Origin: Calditrichota bacterium
GTDB lineage: Bacteria; Calditrichota; Calditrichia; Calditrichales; Calditrichaceae
Reading direction: 5' to 3'
Length of the DNA stretch: 64,000 bases
NCBI GenBank assembly: GCA_003854985.1
Contig: RQOG01000006.1
Span: forward strand, 124,001-188,000
Shown here: piece after piece, positions 36,619-47,713 of the stretch
How the letters are laid out: each line of letters begins with the position of its first letter
How positions within the stretch are numbered: the stretch's first letter is position 1
Position numbers and translations under genes: made by a program
The notes under the pieces: model-generated
The model's database searches: none
The model's input: only the letters and a program-made list of their open reading frames with translations
What the model was told of the DNA's origin: nothing

Positions 36619-38208
36619 ATGATAGATTTTATTATTTCAAATTTTCTATATCTTTTTATAATAGTCTTATTCAGCGTTGCGATAGGGATCATCGGATATC
36701 ATTTAATTCTGGTCAATAAAAAATCCACTGCCAAACAGATTGTTGACAAAATCCGACGAGATATAGAAAAAGATAAAAAGGATGAATTGTATAAATTTAA
36801 GGTCGAGATGCAGACAAAGCGATCTAAATTTGAACAAGAATTAAGGCAACGCGAGGAAAAATATCAAAGAACTGAAAATCAGGTGCTTGAAAAAGAGAAG
36901 GAACTGCGTCGTAAAGAGAACCAGATTAAAATCCTTGAAAACCGTTTTGATGCAAAAGAAAAGAAGATAAATGAACTTGAAGAGATGCTTTATGAACGGC
37001 ATCGAAAAGTAGACGGTTTGATAGAAGAACAAAACAAGCAACTCGAAACTCTTTCTTCCCTTTCCATTGAAGATGCAAAGAAACAGCTATTAAAGAATCT
37101 TGAAGGACAGGCAAAGTTAGAGGCTGTTCATCTTGCCAATGAAATCAAAGAAGAAGCGAAAGAAAAAGCACAGAGAGAAGCAAAGGAAATTATTGCTCTG
37201 GCTATTGAAAATCTGGCCTATGAGTTTACCATGGAATCGACATTATCTACAGTCGAATTACCCAATGAAAGATTTAAGGGAATGATTATCGGAAGAGAAG
37301 GCAGGAATATCCGGGCCTTTGAGGAAGCCACAGGTGTAAAAGTTATCGTTGATGATACCCCGGAATTGGTTGTCCTGTCGGGATACGATCCTGTTGCGCG
37401 GGAAGTGGCCCGAATCGCCATGCAGAATTTGATAAAGAATAAATCGATTAATGTTAATAATATCCAACAGGTAGTGGATAAAGCGTCTGCTGAGGTTCAG
37501 CGATCCATTATCAAAGCTGCGGATGATACACTCAGAGAATTAAAAATAACCGATGTTCACCCTAAAATGCGCGAAAATCTTGGTCGATTAAAATATCGGT
37601 ACAGTTATGGGCAGAATATGTTGCAGCATTCAAAGGAAGTCGCTTTTCTCACCGGAGCCATGGCGGCAGAACTGGGATTTAATGTTAAACTTGCACGCAG
37701 AGCAGGACTTTTTCATGATATAGGTAAAGCAATCAGCAATAATTCCGAGGGCAGTCATGTAACGCTGGGTGTGGAATTAGCTGAAAAATGTAATGAACAT
37801 AAAGTTGTTATAAACGCAATTCTCGCACATCATGAAGAAGCAGAACCGATACACCCGATTTCGGTTTTGGTTACCGCCGCCGATAAAATCAGCGGAGGCA
37901 GACCGGGAGCGCGCCGTGATACTCTGGAAGCCTACACAAAGCGCATAACGAAATTAGAAGAAATTGCAAATTCATTCGAAGGTGTGCAGAAAACCTATGC
38001 AATTTCAGCCGGAAGAGAAATCCGCGTCATTGTGGAACCGGAGCAGATTGCCGATGATAAAGCTACGGTTCTATCGGGAGATATCGCTGCTAAAATTCGC
38101 GAGTCTATGGAATTTCCCGGACAAATTAAAGTATGTGTAATCCGCCAGACTATTGCTTCTAAATTTACGGATGATTACGAGCCGGCTGTGAGCCTTGAAG
38201 AAAAATAA
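36619..38208 (+). CDS. rny: Ribonuclease Y
   Basis: The 529-residue endoribonuclease initiates mRNA decay at the membrane. It has an N-terminal transmembrane helix (about 8-28), a long Lys/Glu-rich coiled coil (about 40-190), a KH RNA-binding domain (about 205-270, GMIIGREGRNIRAFEEATGV) and an HD domain (about 335-430, LQHSKEVAFLTG, GLFHDIGKA). Length and order match the family. It is flanked by terminators at 36492 and 38228, so it is a single-gene unit. Confidence 0.95.
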   Translation: MIDFIISNFLYLFIIVLFSVAIGIIGYHLILVNKKSTAKQIVDKIRRDIEKDKKDELYKFKVEMQTKRSKFEQELRQREEKYQRTENQVLEKEKELRRKENQIKILENRFDAKEKKINELEEMLYERHRKVDGLIEEQNKQLETLSSLSIEDAKKQLLKNLEGQAKLEAVHLANEIKEEAKEKAQREAKEIIALAIENLAYEFTMESTLSTVELPNERFKGMIIGREGRNIRAFEEATGVKVIVDDTPELVVLSGYDPVAREVARIAMQNLIKNKSINVNNIQQVVDKASAEVQRSIIKAADDTLRELKITDVHPKMRENLGRLKYRYSYGQNMLQHSKEVAFLTGAMAAELGFNVKLARRAGLFHDIGKAISNNSEGSHVTLGVELAEKCNEHKVVINAILAHHEEAEPIHPISVLVTAADKISGGRPGARRDTLEAYTKRITKLEEIANSFEGVQKTYAISAGREIRVIVEPEQIADDKATVLSGDIAAKIRESMEFPGQIKVCVIRQTIASKFTDDYEPAVSLEEK

Positions 38209-38227
38209 TATTCTTTATTTTGCATAA

Positions 38228-38253
38228 GGCCGGCTTATCGCCGGTCTTTTTTT
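38228..38253 (+). terminator. Intrinsic terminator after rny
   Basis: GGCCGGC (38228-38234) pairs with GCCGGTC (38240-38246), with one G-U pair and a five-base loop, then T7. Confidence 0.88.
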
Positions 38254-38330
38254 AAAAAAAATATTGTAATCAGGAAATGTTTCAATCCTTCCGGTAGTTT
38301 AAGAAAAATAAAATAATGAGGAGTTATTTT

Positions 38331-38654
38331 ATGATTACCTTAAGCCGGCGGGCAACTGAAAAGATTAAAGAAATTATTGAGTCAGAGGGTAAAACTGACT
38401 GGGGCCTGAGAATTGCAGTTAAAGGCGGTGGATGTTCGGGCTTCACCTATAGAATGGAATTCGACAGGAATAAGACCGAAATTGATCAGATTTTAGATTG
38501 TGAAGGCATAAAAATATACATTGATTCGAAGAGTATGATATATCTCAGCGGCACGGAAATAGATTTTACTGAAGGACTTGATGGATCAGGATTTGTTTTT
38601 ACCAATCCGAATGTAAAACGGTCTTGCGGTTGCGGCAATTCATTTGATGTATAA
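38331..38654 (+). CDS. Iron-sulfur cluster assembly protein (IscA/ErpA family)
   Basis: The A-type carrier has its three conserved cysteines in GGGCSGFTY and SCGCGNSF, which bind and deliver Fe-S clusters. ATG 38331 is chosen because GAGGAG (38318-38323) lies seven bases upstream; the ATG at 38316 would overlap that site. The resulting 107 residues are the normal family length. No other isc or suf genes are adjacent. Confidence 0.9.
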   Translation: MITLSRRATEKIKEIIESEGKTDWGLRIAVKGGGCSGFTYRMEFDRNKTEIDQILDCEGIKIYIDSKSMIYLSGTEIDFTEGLDGSGFVFTNPNVKRSCGCGNSFDV

Positions 38655-38761
38655 ATTAGATAGGAATTCTATAATTGAATAATCGTTTTCAATGCCATTA
38701 TTAATGGATTTCTGTTGTTTTTTTATTATCTTTATTAAAAAAATGTGGGAGCAAATGATTA

Positions 38762-39268
38762 ATGAATTCAACGATGAAAATAAGATATATAGGAGATCCG
38801 ATTTTAAGAAAAAAGGCTGAACCGATAACTGAATTTGACCAAAAACTAAAGCATACCGTAGAACAGATGGTAACTACTATGCACCTGGAAGACGGCATTG
38901 GTTTAGCTGCGCCGCAAGTGGGACTCTCAAAGCGGCTTCTGGTTGTGGATATATCCCCGATCGTAAAAAATGAAAAGCCCCAGGCATGTATTAATCCGGA
39001 AATTCTTGATTCCGAAGGTGAGTGCGTTGAAGAGGAAGGCTGTCTTTCTATTCCGGATGTTATGGAAATGGTAGTACGACCGGAATCGGTTACTGTCGCT
39101 TATCAAAATGTTGAAGGTGAGAAAAAAGTTGAAAAACTATCAGGATGGAAAGCCCGGGTAGTGCAACATGAAATTGATCATTTGAACGGTATCCTTTTTA
39201 TAGACAGGATCAGTCCGCTTAAAAGACAAATGCATATCAATAAAGGCCGGATTCCGGCAACTTATTAG
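38762..39268 (+). CDS. def: Peptide deformylase
   Basis: The 168-residue metalloenzyme removes the N-formyl group from new proteins. The three family motifs are GIGLAAPQVG, EEGCLSIP (metal Cys) and QHEIDHLNG (metal His-Glu-x3-His). It complements fmt at 33582 functionally but is in a separate unit. The 264-base spacer after it (39269-39532) is AT-rich with long T and A runs near 39365-39395; I see no gene in it. Confidence 0.95.
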   Translation: MNSTMKIRYIGDPILRKKAEPITEFDQKLKHTVEQMVTTMHLEDGIGLAAPQVGLSKRLLVVDISPIVKNEKPQACINPEILDSEGECVEEEGCLSIPDVMEMVVRPESVTVAYQNVEGEKKVEKLSGWKARVVQHEIDHLNGILFIDRISPLKRQMHINKGRIPATY

Positions 39269-39532
39269 ATATAATTCAGGTGTAATTGTTTAATCAAACG
39301 TTTTGATAGAATTATAAGTACTATATTTTGTAAATACCTGGAATTTTCCGGATTGAATTATTATGTTTTTTTTTAAAAAAAAATATTTTTTTCTATTTAG
39401 ATTTTAGTCTCTGACAATTTTGACATTACCTCTTAATTTCTTTAACTTTACAAGTTTCAAATAATAAGAATTTTGGAACCTGTTTACGCTATTTTCGTTG
39501 CAGGTTAAAAAGGAATTGTTTTAAAGTTATCT

Positions 39533-42500
39533 ATGAAAAAAGTAGTTTTAATAGTATCGGTAATTATCACTCTGTTCGGTGTTATCGTAACGACATTTCC
39601 GTTGTTAATGAAAGCTACGGGTCTCGACAAATCATTCAAAGCGTATATACTGCCTAAATTAATGGATGCCGAAAACGGTAAATTGGATTATCATGATTTT
39701 AATATCGGGCTTGGTAAAATATATTTTTCCAATGTAAACGTTGCTTCAGATGATAGTACATTCCGGCTAAAAATAAAATCACTTGATATGAAAATAAACC
39801 TGTTTAAATTTATGCTGCATCCTGATGAACCGCATAGAACAATCTCGGAAATCAGCCTGATGGAACCTGTTTTAATTCTTCGTAAAACGAGTACACCTGA
39901 TACAATTTTATCCAATAAACCCTATGAGCAGACAGACAAGCTTAATATTACGGCTTTTCTTCAGGTTTTAAATAAGATCCAGACAATTTCCGAAATTAAA
40001 TTACGTAGTGGAAAGATATTTTTTGAAGATAGTGAGAACGAATTACATTATATCGGCCATAATCTTAATGGCTCTATGCAAACCGATGATCTGCCGAATA
40101 TCCTCATTACTGCAGACGGAAATATGTTTAACAGTGTTAAAAAGAATATTTCTTCCTTATCCAGGATTAATCTTAATAATAAAAATATCTATACCGAAAT
40201 AAGTATGAATCATCATTATCAGTATGATTCTTCTTATTCTTTTTTTCCGGAAATTCTAAAGTCTATGGAAGCTGAGATTTCGGGAAATTTAATAATCAGA
40301 AATTATGGTTTGTCTTTTGACAGTCTGTTTGCGGAAGGTTTGATTCAATGTAGAAATGCCACTTCAATAATCGATAGTATTATGGTGGATAACGTCGACT
40401 TTGATATTCATCTTTCAGGTTACCGGGCAGAATTAAAAGATGGTCATGGTCTGATTTCAAATCATCCTTTTAAATTTTCCGGCGGGATTGAAAATTTTGT
40501 TAATCCAAAAATTACGGCAAATTTTTTAACTGAAAAATTTCCATTGAAGTCTTTGCGACAATATACCGGATTTCCGGATCAATCATGCGATAAAGTTAAT
40601 ATCGAAGCAGATTTTATAATGGAAAACGCCTTTCCGGTTCTGAATATGAATGTTTTCAGCGATAGTTTAGCGATTTTTTCTTCTGCTATCGTATCCGGTT
40701 TTAATTCTCATATAGTCTGGAAGCCCGGAATTGTTGAAATGAATGATTTCAAAGCCAGTATTAACAATACAGATTTTAACGGTAATGGAAAATATTTTAC
40801 AAACAAAAAATTTCTTTCATTTAATTTGACGGGAACTAATCAATTTGGAAAACATGTGATATTTGATAAAATATCGGAACATATTCAAAGTTTTAATATC
40901 AGATATAAGCATGATTTTAATTCTCATATTTTATCGGCGAAATGGTTTTATACCATCAATGATCGTGAAAAATCCGTTGTTGATATTAATGGATCTATAA
41001 AGGGCGGGCAGGAAAATTTTTATGTTTCGGTTGATTCTTCCAATCTGAATGGTTTTAATGCCGAATTCAGTATCCGCAATGTATTCACTGAACCATTTAT
41101 TGAACGTTCAAAAATATCAAACCTGCCGTTTGCCTGTCTGATTAGTGATCAGAATCTCAGGTTACCTTTTGAAAAATATTCTACATCAATGGAATTATCA
41201 GGTGATTTAGCCGATTTAATAGGGAAAATTTATCTTACGGAAAAAACCGATCCAGAGTCCAGGTATCAGTTAAATGCCCATATTAAAAATCTGTTTTCAT
41301 CCGAGAAAAAGATACTTGGAAGCTTACAACTGAAAAATTTTCTGGCATACTATGATTTTCAGGTTTTTGCGGATTCGCTTGGCGGTATAATTGCCTCTCC
41401 GGATGGAATAGATGGTAAAATTTCATTGGATTTAAAGGATGAAGAAAAACTAAAAGGCATTTTACATTTTCGTAATTTTAACGTAATTGAAAATTTTCTG
41501 GATGATGGTGGCAATATTGATAATATGCAGTTACAGGGTATTATAAACGGTGAAATCTCTTTTGCAGGCTCTTTGCGTTCGCCTGAAATAATTGCGGATC
41601 TCAGTGGTGATAAATTTGTTTTTAATTCGATCGGATACTATCAGGCTCATGTTTTGGCCAAATTCGATACCAAGGTCCTTGAACTTGATACGGTTGAAAT
41701 CAGTTTAAATAATCATCCGATTATTGCCGGTAATTTAAAATGGATCTTAGAAAATGATTTTTTAAGCGGTAAACTCGAAGGCGATCAAATCAGAATTGCA
41801 GATGTTCTTTCCGCTTTTAAACCGGATGATGTCTTCCTGACCGGTACGGCTAATTATCAGATAAATGTAAAGGGAAGTAAGGAACATCCCTGGATTGAAA
41901 CCGATTTGCAGATTATAGACGGTTCTTTATGGAATACAGATTTTGATCATCTCGATGCTTCCCTGGTATATGATATAGGTGATATCTCTAATATTTTTAA
42001 AATCAGTGAGCATCAGATTTCGGTCAATAACTTGTTGTTGGGTAAAACAGGTGAGTTTCATATTTCCGGTGAAGGGACACTACCATTATCCACAAAAAAT
42101 CCACTGGATATTAAAGTAAACTTTGATGGTGATTTATTCAGGTTTTTACCCAGAATCGAAAAGTTTTTTGAAAATGGAGCTTCTCTGGCCAGCGCTCATT
42201 TACATATAGGCGGCGATTATAATGAAATCCGTTTTCTTTCCTGCGATATCGATATTGAGCGCGGAGAATTATGGCTAAGAGATGTTGCGCCTTATATAGA
42301 AAACATACACGGTAAAATAATGCTCGAAGAAGGAACCAATGAAGTCAATTTTAAAAATTTTACCGCAAATATGGATAAACAGTATTTAAAAATCAATACA
42401 GTCCGAAATATTAAATTGAAAAATGGCAAATCCTTAAAGCACTGGTACTTTAAGGGACTTGATCTCGATTTTGGCATATTGACTATGGAAACAAGCGCTG

Positions 42501-43696
42501 AAGGTGTATCGCTGCATATACCAGGCCTGATGGAAGATGATGAAACGGGTAGTCTTTACTTAAGCGGCAGAGACGGCGAGGATTATTTTTATTTTGCAGG
42601 TCCTGCTGATCATCCTTTGGCTTATGGCAATTTAACCTTATATGACACCCGTTTAACCTATCCGTTTTTAGTGAGTGATAAACCAAGGACTAAACCTTCT
42701 CCAGCCGTAGTATTTCTTCAAAAAGTGAATTGGAATGTATTTCTTACATCGGGTGAAGATGTTGTTTATCAACGTAAAATACCCGCTTATATCGATAATG
42801 TGAATACCGAATTGTATGTGGATGAGACAAGTAAAGGATTGTACTTTACCGGTATTATCGATGAAAGCAGTTTCGGGGTCGCCGGTCAGTTATTTTCAAC
42901 GAGGGGCAGACTTGAGTATCTGGATCAGAATTTTAAAGTGGATCGTTTCACGGTGGAATTTTTAAAAACTGATGATCTGCCTGTTATTTCGGGAAAAGCA
43001 TGGACATCAATCCGCGATAGTATCGGTGCGACGCCCAAAACGATATATTTGCAACTGTATGCCGTTGATGCTGAAACGGGAATGGAAAAACAACAAGGCG
43101 GCTGGGACGAATTTAAATTTAAACTTATTTCCGCAGATCCCCAGATCGGAGAAACCCAGGAACAGGTTCTTGCCTATATGGGATTTTCTGTGGATAATAT
43201 TAAAGAAAAAGCAACGAGTGTGGGCGGAGCCGTTACAGAAAAATATTTGATACGGCCATTATTGCGGCCTGTGGAAAAGGCCATTGAGCAGAATCTCGGT
43301 GTGGATATGGTGCGAATCAATTCCAAAATTGCCCGCAATCTTTTCTACAACGGTTTGGGTTTATCTCCTGACAAATCGCAGTCAAATCCTGCGATAAATC
43401 CTTTTACATCCACGTCGCCGTATTTATTACTGATGCAAAGTTCTGAAGTTACGGTCGGTAAATACTTAGCCCAAAATTTATTTTTAACCTACACGGGTCA
43501 ATTAGTATCATTGCAAAATGCAGCCGAGGTGGATTATGGCTTTAATCATTCGTTTGGTTTGGAATACCGTTTATTAAGGAACGTTTTGCTTGAATTTGAG
43601 TATGACCGTGAATTAAGCGGCATATACAGGTTTACAGATCAAAGGCAATATCTGGAAGATTTTAAAATTAGACTGAGACATTCATTTACGTTTTAA
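39533..43696 (+). CDS. TamB-like translocation/assembly module protein (AsmA superfamily)
   Basis: The 1387-residue protein has one N-terminal signal-anchor helix (about 4-26) followed by a very long, almost uniformly beta-stranded periplasmic region. It ends with a TamB-type C-terminal domain (from about residue 1080), where FSTRGRLEYLDQNFKVDRFTV, ETQEQVLAYMGFS and a terminal F mark an outer-membrane-contacting segment. Such proteins form hydrophobic grooves bridging inner and outer membrane and are implicated in lipid transport or barrel assembly. It sits 14 bases before bamA, a common pairing. Confidence 0.85.
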   Translation: MKKVVLIVSVIITLFGVIVTTFPLLMKATGLDKSFKAYILPKLMDAENGKLDYHDFNIGLGKIYFSNVNVASDDSTFRLKIKSLDMKINLFKFMLHPDEPHRTISEISLMEPVLILRKTSTPDTILSNKPYEQTDKLNITAFLQVLNKIQTISEIKLRSGKIFFEDSENELHYIGHNLNGSMQTDDLPNILITADGNMFNSVKKNISSLSRINLNNKNIYTEISMNHHYQYDSSYSFFPEILKSMEAEISGNLIIRNYGLSFDSLFAEGLIQCRNATSIIDSIMVDNVDFDIHLSGYRAELKDGHGLISNHPFKFSGGIENFVNPKITANFLTEKFPLKSLRQYTGFPDQSCDKVNIEADFIMENAFPVLNMNVFSDSLAIFSSAIVSGFNSHIVWKPGIVEMNDFKASINNTDFNGNGKYFTNKKFLSFNLTGTNQFGKHVIFDKISEHIQSFNIRYKHDFNSHILSAKWFYTINDREKSVVDINGSIKGGQENFYVSVDSSNLNGFNAEFSIRNVFTEPFIERSKISNLPFACLISDQNLRLPFEKYSTSMELSGDLADLIGKIYLTEKTDPESRYQLNAHIKNLFSSEKKILGSLQLKNFLAYYDFQVFADSLGGIIASPDGIDGKISLDLKDEEKLKGILHFRNFNVIENFLDDGGNIDNMQLQGIINGEISFAGSLRSPEIIADLSGDKFVFNSIGYYQAHVLAKFDTKVLELDTVEISLNNHPIIAGNLKWILENDFLSGKLEGDQIRIADVLSAFKPDDVFLTGTANYQINVKGSKEHPWIETDLQIIDGSLWNTDFDHLDASLVYDIGDISNIFKISEHQISVNNLLLGKTGEFHISGEGTLPLSTKNPLDIKVNFDGDLFRFLPRIEKFFENGASLASAHLHIGGDYNEIRFLSCDIDIERGELWLRDVAPYIENIHGKIMLEEGTNEVNFKNFTANMDKQYLKINTVRNIKLKNGKSLKHWYFKGLDLDFGILTMETSAEGVSLHIPGLMEDDETGSLYLSGRDGEDYFYFAGPADHPLAYGNLTLYDTRLTYPFLVSDKPRTKPSPAVVFLQKVNWNVFLTSGEDVVYQRKIPAYIDNVNTELYVDETSKGLYFTGIIDESSFGVAGQLFSTRGRLEYLDQNFKVDRFTVEFLKTDDLPVISGKAWTSIRDSIGATPKTIYLQLYAVDAETGMEKQQGGWDEFKFKLISADPQIGETQEQVLAYMGFSVDNIKEKATSVGGAVTEKYLIRPLLRPVEKAIEQNLGVDMVRINSKIARNLFYNGLGLSPDKSQSNPAINPFTSTSPYLLLMQSSEVTVGKYLAQNLFLTYTGQLVSLQNAAEVDYGFNHSFGLEYRLLRNVLLEFEYDRELSGIYRFTDQRQYLEDFKIRLRHSFTF

Positions 43697-43710
43697 GCTG
43701 GAGGAACAGG

Positions 43711-46032
43711 GTGCGGAATATTTGCAGTTTACTACTTTTTATCTTTTTAAGCATGTCGATACTGACGGCGCAGGTACAGAAAATTCGTATTAACACCATT
43801 ACCATTGAAGGTAATGAGACTTCCGATGCCGGTATGATTCGTCTGAATACCGGTTTAACCGCTGGCAGCGAAATAACAGGTGAGGATATTCAAAAAGCGG
43901 TTAAAAATCTTTGGGCCCTGAACATATTTTCTGACGTTCAGGTTTACGTCACCAATCAGTCCTATCAGGGTTTGGATCTTCTTATCAAAGTGAAAGAATA
44001 TCCCAGGCTTAATGATATGGTGATTAAAGGTTATGACGAATTATCTCAAAAAGAAGTTGAGGAGGAACTGGATACATACAGGGGAATGCGGGTTACGCCC
44101 TTTAAAATATCCAGGATGAAGAAAAAGTTGCTAAAAAAATATCGTGATGAAGGTTTTTTACTTGCGGATGTTGCGTTTGATACCGTAAGCGCCGGGAAAA
44201 ACAGGGTTAACCTGGAGGTTAACATCCAGGAAGGCGTCGAGGTTCAGGTTGAAAAAATCACCTTTCATGGCAATGAAAACTTTGATGATGATGATCTGAA
44301 AGGGGCGATGGATGAAGTTAAAGAAGACCGGTGGTGGAGAAGCGCTGATTTTAATCCTAAAAAATTTGAAGAAGATAAGCAGAAAATAGTCCAGTTTTAT
44401 AAAGAAAATGGTTATCGTGATGCAGAAGTAATCCGGGATTCGATATCTTATAGCGAAGATCATTCCGATTTATATATTGATATCTGGGTAGCCGAAGGTA
44501 ATAAATATTACTTTGGTGATATTTCTTTTGAGGGCAACGTCATCTTTACGGCCGAAGAACTCCAGGCAAATCTCGATATCGAAAAAGGAGATTTATACGA
44601 TCAGAAAAAATATGATGAAGGCGTGCGTGACAGGCTGCAGAAAATGTATTATAATCAGGGTTATTTATTTGCCCAAATCCAGCCGCGGGAAGTTCCACGA
44701 TCTCAGGATACGCTTGATATCAGTTTTTCAATCCGGGAAGGTAATGTTGTCCGCATCAAAGAGATCATTATAAATGGAAATGATAAAACCAATGAAAAAG
44801 TTATCCGGCGTGAGTTTAAAATTCATCCCGGAGATATTTTTAATTCGGCGAAACTCGAGAGGTCGATCAGAGACGTCACTATTCTGAATTATTTTGCTTA
44901 CGCCAATCCCGATGTAAGGATTATTGAAAATGATATGCAGAATGTAAACCTGATTCTCGATGTGGAAGAAAAATCGACCGATATGGCCAATATGTCGGCC
45001 GGTTATAGCCAGAGGGACGGACTGATCGGCAGCGTGGGACTGACGTTTAATAATTTTTCGTTAACCCATCCGTTTTCCGGCGGAGATGGACAACGGTTAG
45101 TATGTGATTGGCAGTTCGGAAGTTATTACCGGTCGATTTCATTGAGCTTCACGGAACCCTGGTTACTCGATACGCCCACATTGGGTGGGTTTTCGATTTT
45201 CAGCACGCGGCAGGGAGGAAGCAGCAATTATTATTATCCCTGGAAACGTTTGGATACCGGCGGAACACTTCGAATAGGGCGAAGATTTTATTGGCCAGAT
45301 AATTATTTTCGCGGCGACTGGATTTTTCGCTATGCGCAAACTACCATTGAAGATATTGATGATCAGGAATTGTATTATTACGGTCGGGAAGGAAAGACTG
45401 TCCAGGTCAGTTTAACACAGATCATCTCCAGGGACAGTCGTAATAATGCCGAATTCCCCACATGGGGTAGCACCGTTACCCTGAGCACAGAACTTTCCGG
45501 CGGCCTCTTTGGCGGAGATCAGCACTTTTTTAAGACAATTTTCGGCGCCGATTTTTATATGCCCCTGCCTTTCGGTTTGGTATTATACAGCAATAATAAA
45601 TACGGATATGTGGAATCCATACGAAAGAATTCATATATCCTCTATGGTGAATATTTTTACATCGGTGGAAGCGGCCTGGGATTTGCAGAAGGTTTACGTG
45701 GCTATGATGACGGGCAGGTAGGCCCGCTGACATCAAGCGGAAGTCCGATCGGCGGTAAAACAATGGTCAAGAATGGTTTGGAGCTCAGATTCCCAATCGC
45801 TCCCAATCCGACGATTTTCGGATTGTTATTTGCTGAAGGCGGAAATGCCTGGATTGATGTTGGTCAGACCAATCCATTTGATTTAAGAAGATCAGCCGGC
45901 GCCGGTATCCGGTTATTCATGCCGATGATCGGTATCATTGGTATCGATTTCGGTTATGGATTTGACTATTATGACGCCTTAGGCAACAGGAGCGGCGACT
46001 GGAAAATTCATTTTCAATTTGGAAGATTTTAA
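43711..46032 (+). CDS. bamA: Outer membrane protein assembly factor BamA
   Basis: The 773-residue Omp85 protein has a signal peptide (about 1-20, LFIFLSMSILTAQ) and five POTRA repeats (about 22-415, e.g. ITIEGNETSDAGM, ITFHGNENFDDDD, IIINGNDKTNEKV). The C-terminal 16-strand barrel includes GLRGYDDGQVGP, a variant of the VRGY/F lid-lock motif, and a final Phe. The start is GTG after GGAGG. It inserts beta-barrel proteins into the outer membrane. It is the second gene of an envelope cluster. Confidence 0.95.
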   Translation: MRNICSLLLFIFLSMSILTAQVQKIRINTITIEGNETSDAGMIRLNTGLTAGSEITGEDIQKAVKNLWALNIFSDVQVYVTNQSYQGLDLLIKVKEYPRLNDMVIKGYDELSQKEVEEELDTYRGMRVTPFKISRMKKKLLKKYRDEGFLLADVAFDTVSAGKNRVNLEVNIQEGVEVQVEKITFHGNENFDDDDLKGAMDEVKEDRWWRSADFNPKKFEEDKQKIVQFYKENGYRDAEVIRDSISYSEDHSDLYIDIWVAEGNKYYFGDISFEGNVIFTAEELQANLDIEKGDLYDQKKYDEGVRDRLQKMYYNQGYLFAQIQPREVPRSQDTLDISFSIREGNVVRIKEIIINGNDKTNEKVIRREFKIHPGDIFNSAKLERSIRDVTILNYFAYANPDVRIIENDMQNVNLILDVEEKSTDMANMSAGYSQRDGLIGSVGLTFNNFSLTHPFSGGDGQRLVCDWQFGSYYRSISLSFTEPWLLDTPTLGGFSIFSTRQGGSSNYYYPWKRLDTGGTLRIGRRFYWPDNYFRGDWIFRYAQTTIEDIDDQELYYYGREGKTVQVSLTQIISRDSRNNAEFPTWGSTVTLSTELSGGLFGGDQHFFKTIFGADFYMPLPFGLVLYSNNKYGYVESIRKNSYILYGEYFYIGGSGLGFAEGLRGYDDGQVGPLTSSGSPIGGKTMVKNGLELRFPIAPNPTIFGLLFAEGGNAWIDVGQTNPFDLRRSAGAGIRLFMPMIGIIGIDFGYGFDYYDALGNRSGDWKIHFQFGRF

Positions 46033-46110
46033 TTATTTTGATAAATTTAATTTTTCTTAAATTAAACTTTAAGATAATCAATTAAAGTATTTATCCTTAA
46101 GGAGGTTGAA

Positions 46111-46665
46111 GTGAAAAAATCGGTAATGTTTAGTATGGTCATAGTATTTCTTTTTTCAATTCCTTTGTTTGCTCAAAAATTCGCATTTGTTCAGTCACAA
46201 AGAATTTTAGCTGAGTACCAGGAATTTGTTGATGTACAGAATAAAATCAACGAGATCAAAAACAGTTATGAAGCGGAATATCAGAAGATGGTGGAAGAAT
46301 ATAACAAAATGCTGGATGAAATTGATTCGCAGAGCCTGTTGCTGAGCCCGGAAAAAAAGCAGGAGAAATTGAACGAAGCGCAGCAAAAAGCAGTCGCCAT
46401 CGAACAGTTTAAATATCAAAAACTCGGTCCTGAAGGGGAATTATATAAAAAGAACCTGGAATTTTCCCAGCCGATCATCAAAAAAATAAATGATCTGATC
46501 GCGAAAATAGGTGAAGAAGAGGGCTACGATTTTATTTTTGACGCCTCTTCCGGTGCACTTGTACATGCGTTGCCTAAATATGATCTTACTGAGAAAATCA
46601 TTGAGAGCCTGAATAAAGGATCTGCTTCAACCACTACATCTGCACCCACCGGCGGCAGAAAATAA
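46111..46665 (+). CDS. Periplasmic chaperone OmpH/Skp
   Basis: The 184-residue protein has a signal peptide (1-21, ending PLFAQ), then FAFVQSQRILAEY, a long charged coiled coil (about 35-130) and a C-terminal beta segment (YDFIFDASSGALVHA). This is the layout of Skp, which holds unfolded outer-membrane proteins on their way to BamA. GTG start after AAGGAGG. It sits between bamA and lpxD, as in many Gram-negatives. Confidence 0.92.
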   Translation: MKKSVMFSMVIVFLFSIPLFAQKFAFVQSQRILAEYQEFVDVQNKINEIKNSYEAEYQKMVEEYNKMLDEIDSQSLLLSPEKKQEKLNEAQQKAVAIEQFKYQKLGPEGELYKKNLEFSQPIIKKINDLIAKIGEEEGYDFIFDASSGALVHALPKYDLTEKIIESLNKGSASTTTSAPTGGRK

Positions 46666-46676
46666 CCAGGCTGTAA

Positions 46677-47684
46677 ATGAAATTATCCGAAATTTCCCGC
46701 TTTCTGAACGGGGAAATGCAGAGCGCTGAGGATATTGAAATCTCGGGGCCTGCAAAAATCGAATCCGCTCAGAAGGGACAGATTACATTTTTGGCAAATC
46801 CCAAATATCACGCTTATGTTGAGCAGACAAAAGCCAGCGCCGTCATCATCGACGACCGGGTGCAAACGGTTCCCATTCCCAGTATTAAGGTTAAAGACGC
46901 CTATGTAAGTTTTGTAAAACTATTAAAACTGTTCTCTCCGGCAGAAAAAAAATATGTCACCGGTATTTCTGACCAGGCTTACATTGATAAATCTGCATTA
47001 ATCGCGTCAACCGCCAATATTGGTCCTTTTGTTTACATAGGTCCCGGAGTAAAGGTCGGTGAAAATACAACCTTATATCCGGGTGTTGTATTGCTAAAAA
47101 ATGTGATTATAGGTTCGGATTGTATTTTATATCCTAATGTATCCATACGGGAGGAATGCGTTGTCGGTAATCGCGTTATTCTCCATAATGGATGTGTAAT
47201 CGGCAGTGATGGATTTGGCTTTGCACCAACGGCAACAGGTTATGAGAAAATACCGCAACTCGGAAAAGTGATTATTGAGGACGATGTGGAAATCGGAGCA
47301 AATACAACCATTGACAGGGCGACTTTAGGCGAGACGATCATTAAAAAAGGCACCAAATTAGATAATCTGATTCAAATTGCCCATAATGTAGTTATTGGCG
47401 AACATACGGTTATAGCGGCACAAAGCGGTATTGCGGGCAGTACGGAAGTGGGGAATAATGTAACCATTGCCGCTCAGGTAGGTATTGTGGGGCATATTAA
47501 AATAGGAAGCCATGCAATTGTAGCCGCCCAATCGGGAGTTTCCAAGGCCGTTCAGGAAAAAACGATTGTTTTTGGTTCTCCGGCATTGCCTATTTCGCAG
47601 CAGAAAAGAATAGAAGCTAGTTTAAGACATCTTCCTGAATTCCATAAACGTATAAAAGAACTTGAAAAAGAAATTGAAGAATAG
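46677..47684 (+). CDS. lpxD: UDP-3-O-acylglucosamine N-acyltransferase
   Basis: The 335-residue enzyme does the third step of lipid A synthesis. An N-terminal uridine-binding domain (about 1-100, ITFLANPKY) is followed by left-handed beta-helix hexapeptide repeats (about 105-290). Catalytic His lies in [19 protein letters not shown]. The last 40 residues are a helical extension. It lies eleven bases after skp. Confidence 0.95.
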   Translation: MKLSEISRFLNGEMQSAEDIEISGPAKIESAQKGQITFLANPKYHAYVEQTKASAVIIDDRVQTVPIPSIKVKDAYVSFVKLLKLFSPAEKKYVTGISDQAYIDKSALIASTANIGPFVYIGPGVKVGENTTLYPGVVLLKNVIIGSDCILYPNVSIREECVVGNRVILHNGCVIGSDGFGFAPTATGYEKIPQLGKVIIEDDVEIGANTTIDRATLGETIIKKGTKLDNLIQIAHNVVIGEHTVIAAQSGIAGSTEVGNNVTIAAQVGIVGHIKIGSHAIVAAQSGVSKAVQEKTIVFGSPALPISQQKRIEASLRHLPEFHKRIKELEKEIEE

Positions 47685-47713
47685 AAAAAAAGGTAGCGCT
47701 TTACGGAGTATGA

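Noticed and set aside
39361-39400. Long T and A runs upstream of the tamB-like gene
   Set aside because: These are simple AT-rich tracts; no convincing stem or promoter pair could be assigned, and only a weak TTGACA at 39420-39425 was seen.
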